49,592 bases of DNA, taken from contig NZ_JBNPXI010000029.1 in assembly GCF_050433385.1 (NCBI RefSeq), positions 1 to 49,592 on the forward strand, read 5' to 3'. This document shows, one piece after another, positions 45,156-49,592 of this stretch. This DNA comes from Brassicibacter mesophilus. Lineage in GTDB: Bacteria > Bacillota > Clostridia > Tissierellales > Proteiniboraceae. Within the stretch, counting starts at the first letter, position 1. Each line of letters starts with the position of its first letter. Made by a program: the position numbers and the translations under genes. The notes beneath the pieces were generated by a model. It worked only from the letters and a program-made list of their open reading frames with translations. It was not told the origin of the DNA and ran no database searches.

Positions 45156-45505
45156 CTTGCTTATTCCCCCTTTTTTGAAAATGATGTTATTGTCTTAGCA
45201 AATATTTTCACTGTATTTATTTTAAAAAACAAAAAAGTCCATAATAAAAGGTCAAAAAACCTCTTATTATGGACTACTTAAATTGCAAATAGTATATCTG
45301 ATTCAAATAGTTGTTCCATAATTATCATTTATAATTATTTTATAGCATTATTATAGCCTTAATATAAAAACAGCTTATATAAAAAATATATCTGTCTTCA
45401 TTTATTAAGATACAAAAAAAGTTAATATTTTTACTTTGTCTATAATATAACATAAACATCAAGTTTCGTCAATTTTTTTGTGCTTATTTCTGAACTTTGT
45501 TATCT
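45156..45505. other. Intergenic region between the repeat-HTH and response-regulator genes
   Basis: It holds the response-regulator operon terminator (45223-45275) and the HTH promoter region. No coding potential or other repeat is seen. Confidence 0.45.
45223..45275 (-). terminator. Terminator of the two-component operon
   Basis: AGTCCATAATAA...AGGT pairs with ACCT...TTATTATGGACT (one mismatch) around a 6-nt loop, followed on the minus strand by TTTTTTGTTTTT. It lies about 230 nt past the response-regulator stop. Confidence 0.85.
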
Positions 45506-46279
45506 TTAGATAATATGTAGCAATAGCCTTTCAAATTTCTCTTTTGGATAAATTTCTATTTTTTTTGTCCTCACTTTTCTATCTATTAAACCTCCTATTT
45601 CACGCTCAACTTCATTCAGAGTATTTTCATAAATTATTTTTCTAATTACTTCTATGCTTTTATAGTGATGTCCAGTAATTAATAAACTTTCCTCTAAAAC
45701 AGTAAGGTTTTCTTTTAAGAGAATTTCTATTTCTTTTCCATTCATAAAAACTTGAATAAGCTTTGCTCCTTTTCCAGTAACTTTTTTCAAGTACTTTGAA
45801 TATAGGTTTCTAATCTCAAGTTCTATTTTGATTTTTGCATCTTCTGTTAGAATTAAATCATTATTTATAACTAGAAATTCCTCTCTTTCTTCTAAAACTT
45901 CACTAGCTATTTGTGTTAAGCTTTTCATTAATATATCTGTGTCAATAGGTTTTACCATATATTTTTCTATCTTCAAATCTACGGTTTCCAAAATAGTTTG
46001 CGCATCTGAAAGCGCGGATGTAATGATAAAAGGACACCTAAAACCATCAGCTCTTAATCTCTTCATCATTTCGATCCCACTTATATCTGGCATTATTAAA
46101 TCAGTTATAATTATATCTGGTTGGTATTCAATAAACTTCTTTATACCATCCTCTCCATTCTCTGCTGTAACAACTTTTCCAACTCTTTTCTTTAGAAATC
46201 GAAAAACTTGATTTCTTGTAATAACCTCATCTTCCACATAAAGAATTTTTATATTCTGTAGTACATTCATTTCTTCCAT
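45506..46279 (-). CDS. Response regulator with REC domain and DUF2294/MpsC-like C-terminal domain
   Basis: Residues 10-130 of 257 are a complete receiver domain: acidic pocket YVEDE (14-18), phospho-acceptor Asp60 in DIIITDLIMP, switch Ser in FIITSA and Lys in YMVKPID. Instead of a DNA-binding domain, residues about 155-257 match the MpsC/DUF2294 pattern: LYSKYLKKVTGKGAKLIQVF, LKENLTVLEESLLITGHHYKSIEVIR, then REIGGLIDRKV. MpsC-like proteins have been tied to membrane-potential generation or carbonic-acid systems; their chemistry is unclear. AGGAGGG precedes the ATG. The gene is 10 nt downstream of the kinase gene. The REC call is firm; the output-domain call rests on pattern memory. Confidence 0.82.
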   Translation of the reverse strand: MEEMNVLQNIKILYVEDEVITRNQVFRFLKKRVGKVVTAENGEDGIKKFIEYQPDIIITDLIMPDISGIEMMKRLRADGFRCPFIITSALSDAQTILETVDLKIEKYMVKPIDTDILMKSLTQIASEVLEEREEFLVINNDLILTEDAKIKIELEIRNLYSKYLKKVTGKGAKLIQVFMNGKEIEILLKENLTVLEESLLITGHHYKSIEVIRKIIYENTLNEVEREIGGLIDRKVRTKKIEIYPKEKFERLLLHII

Positions 46280-46289
46280 AGTAACCCTC

Positions 46290-47423
46290 CTATATATCTA
46301 AAGGAAAACTTATTATAACTCTATTTTCTATTCCACAATTAATTAAATTAATTGTACCTCCCATTGTTTTATGTATAATGCTACTAAACATTGATATATG
46401 ATTTAAACTCAACTTAAAGTTATTATATATCTCTGTATCGTACACAACTTTTATATCGAAAAAAATATCCCTTTCATTTACGTATATTTGTATTTTTAGT
46501 TTTCTGTTATAAATATCTAATGCATTCTTACAATACTCTATAATATCAAAGAAAATACAGTACATAATCTGAACAAATTCATTAGGTGAACCGTATTTTT
46601 TAATGTTTTCTTCTATAGATATATCAATCTTTATATGCTCTTTTCTAATTTTTTCTTCCATAATTTCAAAAACTAAGTCCAAATATTTTTTTATATAAAA
46701 AATCTCTTTCTTGTAATCCATTTCAAAGAATGCTTTAAATTTGTCTATTTTTCTTGATAAATTTTTTATAATTTGCCATATTTCATTATAGTATTCATTT
46801 ACTAATCCATTTTCTCCTGCTTCGTTATCTATTTCATCAATAAGATTAATGATAGAAAAATTCAAGCTATTAAGAGGCTGTCTCCATGCATGAGATAAAT
46901 TAGAAACAATATCAGACATACTCATAATTTTGTCATTATAGTTATTAATATCTCGTATACTACTTTTTTCTTGCATGTTCCTCAATTCTTTACATATATC
47001 CTTTATAACAATAAACACTTTTAAAAATTGAGTATCTTTCCTAAAAGCATAGGCCATAATTTGGTAAGATTCACAATTTTCCTCTTCTATGTCCTCTATA
47101 CTTAAAATCTCAAGCTTCTTACCGCTTTTCTTAATGTATATATTTACACTATCTTCCATAGAGTTCCTAAAAAGATAATTCATTATTTGATAATATATAT
47201 TTACAAAATCATCATTGATACTAAAGATATTATTACCTATAATCTCACTTCGCTCAACATTTAAATACTTACAATAATGGCTGTTGATATTATTTAAATA
47301 GCATTCAAGTTTGTCATTTTTTATTCTTCCTTCCACTTCTAAAGTGAAATCTAGAGATTGATTTATACTATCAATTGAGATCTGATTCAAATCAATCTGC
47401 TGTGATTCAAAATTTTCATTCAA
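46290..47423 (-). CDS. Sensor histidine kinase with degenerate ATPase domain
   Basis: The 377-residue protein has an N-terminal PAS-like domain (about 25-145; YCKYLNVERSEIIGNNIF), then the dimerisation/phosphorylation helix with His178 in SNLSHAWRQPLNSLNF. The rest resembles a HATPase fold, but its usual motifs are poor. The N-box region reads QIMYCIFFDIIEYCKNAL in place of an N-x-x-x-N type, and no clear DxGxG is present; the final part (HKTMGGTINLINCGIENRVIISFPL) matches only loosely. It may bind ATP weakly or act as a phosphatase or scaffold. It starts with TTG (47421-47423) after a strong AGGAGGG. No membrane span, so it is cytosolic. Confidence 0.8.
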   Translation of the reverse strand: MNENFESQQIDLNQISIDSINQSLDFTLEVEGRIKNDKLECYLNNINSHYCKYLNVERSEIIGNNIFSINDDFVNIYYQIMNYLFRNSMEDSVNIYIKKSGKKLEILSIEDIEEENCESYQIMAYAFRKDTQFLKVFIVIKDICKELRNMQEKSSIRDINNYNDKIMSMSDIVSNLSHAWRQPLNSLNFSIINLIDEIDNEAGENGLVNEYYNEIWQIIKNLSRKIDKFKAFFEMDYKKEIFYIKKYLDLVFEIMEEKIRKEHIKIDISIEENIKKYGSPNEFVQIMYCIFFDIIEYCKNALDIYNRKLKIQIYVNERDIFFDIKVVYDTEIYNNFKLSLNHISMFSSIIHKTMGGTINLINCGIENRVIISFPLDI

Positions 47424-47525
47424 GAAGCACCCTCCTAACTTAGTTTACATTTATGATTAATATTATAATAATATCACACAAATTCGACTGATTCTACATA
47501 TTGGTAGCTAATGAAATATTCTATT

Positions 47526-47561
47526 ATAAAATAAAAAACATATAAAAATCACATGTTTTTT
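47526..47561 (-). terminator. Hairpin with T-run, minus strand
   Basis: AAAAAACAT (47533-47541) pairs with ATGTTTTTT (47553-47561) and is followed on the minus strand by TTTTTTATTTTA. It ends whatever transcript crosses 47560-47690 from the right. Confidence 0.65.
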
Positions 47562-47686
47562 AACTATTACATTCTTTGGTATATTTATCATCGCTGAAGG
47601 ATTTCCCTAATCCTTTTCTTTAACTATATTTTCGCTCTCCTACCTCTTTCTCCATTATCTCAATTTTTATAATAATTATAACAGGC
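47526..47686 (-). ncRNA. Candidate small RNA or leader
   Basis: A minus-strand -10 TATAAT (47693-47698) with -35 TTGTGC (47717-47722, 18 bp spacer) precedes about 160 nt with no convincing gene, which contains a 7-bp perfect hairpin (AAGGATT/AATCCTT, 47597-47615) and ends in an intrinsic terminator. It matches no riboswitch class I could recall. A free-standing small RNA is one reading; unused intergenic sequence is another. Confidence 0.3.
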
Positions 47687-47787
47687 ATTTTCATTATACA
47701 AGATTATCTAAAAAGTGCACAAATAATTTTACCTTTCATTCTTTTGGACTAAATATTTCTCTATGAAATATAGCTCAATACCTTGAA

Positions 47788-47919
47788 CTAATTTGATTCA
47801 AAAATAACTGTATCTTTTTCTCCTTCAATTGACCTCTCTCCATCATGTTTAACCCCAGTTGCTGATTTATAACATATTGTAAGTCTTGACTTTTCATTAT
47901 GCTTCATTATTGCTACCAA
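47788..47919 (-). CDS. Possible 43-residue protein
   Basis: An open frame starting TTG (47917-47919) with AAGGA 4 nt upstream encodes VAIMKHNEKSRLTICYKS...HDGERSIEGEKDTVIFESN. Its composition is protein-like, and an internal ATG lies at 47907. Between it and pdxT is a terminator, so it is not part of the pdx operon. No family is recognised; confidence that it is translated is modest. Confidence 0.35.
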   Translation of the reverse strand: MVAIMKHNEKSRLTICYKSATGVKHDGERSIEGEKDTVIFESN

Positions 47920-47964
47920 TCTTTCCTTAATATCCTTTTAACATATATAATTTTCGGTTCAAAT

Positions 47965-47990
47965 AAAAAGTAGAGGCATAATGCCCCTAC
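47965..47990 (-). terminator. Terminator of pdxST
   Basis: GTAGAGGCAT pairs with ATGCCCCTAC (one mismatch) around a 1-nt loop; TTTTTATTTG follows on the minus strand, about 40 nt past the pdxT stop. Confidence 0.7.
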
Positions 47991-48032
47991 CCTTGAGAAG
48001 TCGATACTTTTATCTTTATAAACCTAATTTTT

Positions 48033-48611
48033 CTATTTAGATTCTTCTATCATGTTTATAAAATACTCATGGAAGGATTTATCGTTAGTCAGCTCAGGAT
48101 GAAAAGAAGTCACAAGTATATTTTCCTGACGCGCAACTACGATATTTCCGTCAACTTTATGAAGTACAACAACCTTTTTATCCATATCAACAATATAGGG
48201 TGCTCTTATAAACACCATTGGAATTTCTCTGTCAGATACCTCTTCAATCACTCCTGTAGTGAGGAAACTATCATGTTGAGTGCCATATGCATTTCGTCTC
48301 ACTTTAATGTCCATAACTTTTAAGTGAGCATCTTCGTTGCCATCAAGCTCTTTTGCAAGTAAAATCATTCCTGCACAAGTTCCCCATACAGGTAATCCAT
48401 TTTTAATCTTATTTACTAAGATTTCTTTAATTTTAAAATCATCAAGTAATTTTCCAATTGCTGTACTTTCGCCACCAGGTAAAATAATTCCATCAAGATT
48501 ATCAAGATGACTTGCATTTTTTATCTCAATAGCTTCGTGACCTAACGATTTAATTATGGTGATATGCTCTTTAAATGCACCTTGAAGTGCTAAAACACCA
48601 ATTCTGTTCAT
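48033..48611 (-). CDS. pdxT: Pyridoxal 5'-phosphate synthase glutaminase subunit
   Basis: The 192-residue class I glutaminase supplies ammonia to PdxS. Visible motifs are the start MNRIGVLALQGAFKEH, the LPGGEST loop, nucleophile Cys79 in WGTCAGM, and the late His/Glu pair in SFHPELTND (about 171-173), a complete triad. Together with PdxS it makes pyridoxal phosphate from ribose phosphate, glyceraldehyde phosphate and glutamine (the DXP-independent route). It lies 1 nt after the pdxS stop, so the two are translationally coupled. The length is typical. Confidence 0.97.
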   Translation of the reverse strand: MNRIGVLALQGAFKEHITIIKSLGHEAIEIKNASHLDNLDGIILPGGESTAIGKLLDDFKIKEILVNKIKNGLPVWGTCAGMILLAKELDGNEDAHLKVMDIKVRRNAYGTQHDSFLTTGVIEEVSDREIPMVFIRAPYIVDMDKKVVVLHKVDGNIVVARQENILVTSFHPELTNDKSFHEYFINMIEESK

Positions 48612-48612
48612 T

Positions 48613-49491
48613 TTAATACCCTCTATTAGCCATTCTTTCTTCTTTGTCTATTGAGTATACATTGATTCCAACCATTGCTTCTCCAATATTTTCTGATATT
48701 TCAGCTAGTATATTTGCATCATTAAAGTTTGTAACAGCTTTAACTATAGCAGAAGCTCTTTTTCTCGGATCTCCAGATTTGAAAATTCCAGAACCAACGA
48801 ATACCCCGTCGCAGCCAAGCTGCATCATCATTGCAGCATCAGCAGGAGTTGCAATACCACCTGCAGCAAAGTTTACAACAGGCAATCTTCCATGTTCGTG
48901 AACATATTCCACTAAATGAATAGGAGCTTGTAGTTCTTTGGCAGCATTCATTAATTCTTCTTTGGATAAGCCTTGTATCGTCCTAATTTCCGAATTCATC
49001 ATTCTCATGTGCTTAACTGCTTCTATAACATCACCTGTGCCTGGCTCACCTTTAGTTCTGATCATTGACGCACCTTCTCCAATTCTTCTTAAAGCTTCAC
49101 CAAGATTTTTAGCTCCACAAACAAAAGGAACCTTAAAAGCTTTCTTGTCAATATGTAGAATTGGATCAGCAGGTGTTAGAACTTCACTTTCATCTATATA
49201 GTCAACTCTAATAGCTTCCAAAATTTGAGCCTCAACGAAATGTCCAATTCTTACTTTAGCCATTACAGGAATAGAAACAGCTTTCTGAATCTCTTTAATC
49301 ATTTGTGGATCTGAAGCTCTTGCAACCCCACCATCTTTTCTGATGTCAGCAGGAACTCTCTCAAGAGCCATAACAGCACAAGCACCAGCTTCTTCAGCAA
49401 TTTTTGCTTCTTCTGGAGTTGTTACATCCATGATTACTCCACCCTTTAACATTTGAGCAAGATTTTTATTTAGCTCATACCTATTATTCAT
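48613..49491 (-). CDS. pdxS: Pyridoxal 5'-phosphate synthase lyase subunit
   Basis: The 292-residue (beta-alpha)8 barrel is one of the most conserved bacterial proteins. Visible motifs: GGVIMDVTTPEEAKIAE (Asp22), ACAVMALERVPADIRK, catalytic Lys79 in IPVMAKVRIGH, KGEPGTGDVIEAVKH and PVVNFAAGGIATPADAA. It forms the dodecameric core of PLP synthase, taking ammonia from PdxT. GGAGGT precedes the ATG. The gene is first of the pdxST operon. No regulator is visible within the 100 nt left before the window ends. Confidence 0.98.
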   Translation of the reverse strand: MNNRYELNKNLAQMLKGGVIMDVTTPEEAKIAEEAGACAVMALERVPADIRKDGGVARASDPQMIKEIQKAVSIPVMAKVRIGHFVEAQILEAIRVDYIDESEVLTPADPILHIDKKAFKVPFVCGAKNLGEALRRIGEGASMIRTKGEPGTGDVIEAVKHMRMMNSEIRTIQGLSKEELMNAAKELQAPIHLVEYVHEHGRLPVVNFAAGGIATPADAAMMMQLGCDGVFVGSGIFKSGDPRKRASAIVKAVTNFNDANILAEISENIGEAMVGINVYSIDKEERMANRGY

Positions 49492-49592
49492 AATAATACC
49501 TCCCTCTATAAATTAAATTTTTCTTTAAAATACTCACTTATTCATAGAATTTCTCCACTTTTTAAAAGAAGCTATTTGGATATTTGTTGAAT

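Noticed and set aside
1..49592. Insertion sequences, prophage genes, tRNA or rRNA genes
   Set aside because: No transposase, integrase, phage structural gene, cloverleaf or rRNA stretch was found on either strand.

Overview
This window comes from a low-GC Gram-positive anaerobe, most likely a member of the Clostridia or Tissierellia. The DNA is AT-rich, Shine-Dalgarno sites are strong (AGGAGG-like), and TTG and GTG starts are common. Supporting genes include a reverse rubrerythrin, a ClpE-type unfoldase, a TPP-riboswitch-controlled thiC, pdxST and stand-alone release factor 3. The species cannot be named from the sequence alone. There are no rRNA or tRNA genes, CRISPR arrays, insertion sequences or phage modules. 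Most genes are in short operons bounded by clear hairpin terminators, many of them shared by convergent genes.

Left part (1-11.2 kb): an exported copper-amine-oxidase-N-like protein whose last repeat is cut off by a 4-base slip; a short FMN-reductase-like gene; an MFS exporter preceded by a MerR-type promoter (19-bp spacer); and, upstream of it, a MerR / zinc-ribbon / methyltransferase fusion that probably controls it. A decayed methyltransferase gene follows, carrying an 11-bp tandem duplication and an in-frame stop. Then come prfC, a GNAT acetyltransferase, and a three-gene ABC-2 exporter behind a near-consensus promoter with a built-in inverted repeat.

Middle part (11.2-24.2 kb): a two-gene unit of a long RelA/SpoT-domain protein and ClpE; thiC with its TPP riboswitch and terminator; a two-gene thiol operon (GCS2-type glutamate-cysteine ligase overlapping an unusual ATP-grasp ligase); reverse rubrerythrin; a DUF2975 / small Xre regulator / multi-span membrane protein operon; and a MATE exporter with a possible RBS-hiding leader.

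Central defence locus (24.2-34.5 kb): a complete type II Wadjet operon (jetA-jetB-jetC-jetD). Its transcription unit seems to run on into a 48-codon acidic small protein and an S9 family peptidase, all on the minus strand with 22-nt junctions and no terminator between them.

Right part (34.7-49.6 kb): two exported or anchored proteins of unknown function; a MsmX/UgpC sugar-ABC ATPase with a PucR/CdaR-type regulator; a vanadium-dependent haloperoxidase-like protein, unexpected in an anaerobe; a fusion resembling plant VTE5 and VTE6 (isoprenoid-alcohol kinase plus DUF92); a GIY-YIG protein; topoisomerase III; a repeat-HTH DNA-binding protein; a two-component pair whose regulator appears to end in a DUF2294/MpsC-like domain and whose kinase has a degenerate ATPase region; a possible small RNA or small-protein locus; and pdxT-pdxS for pyridoxal phosphate synthesis.

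The least ordinary items are the extended Wadjet operon with its small acidic protein, the response regulator with an MpsC-like output, the VTE5-VTE6-like fusion, the haloperoxidase, the MerR-methyltransferase fusion with its target promoter, and the alarmone-synthetase-like gene paired with clpE.
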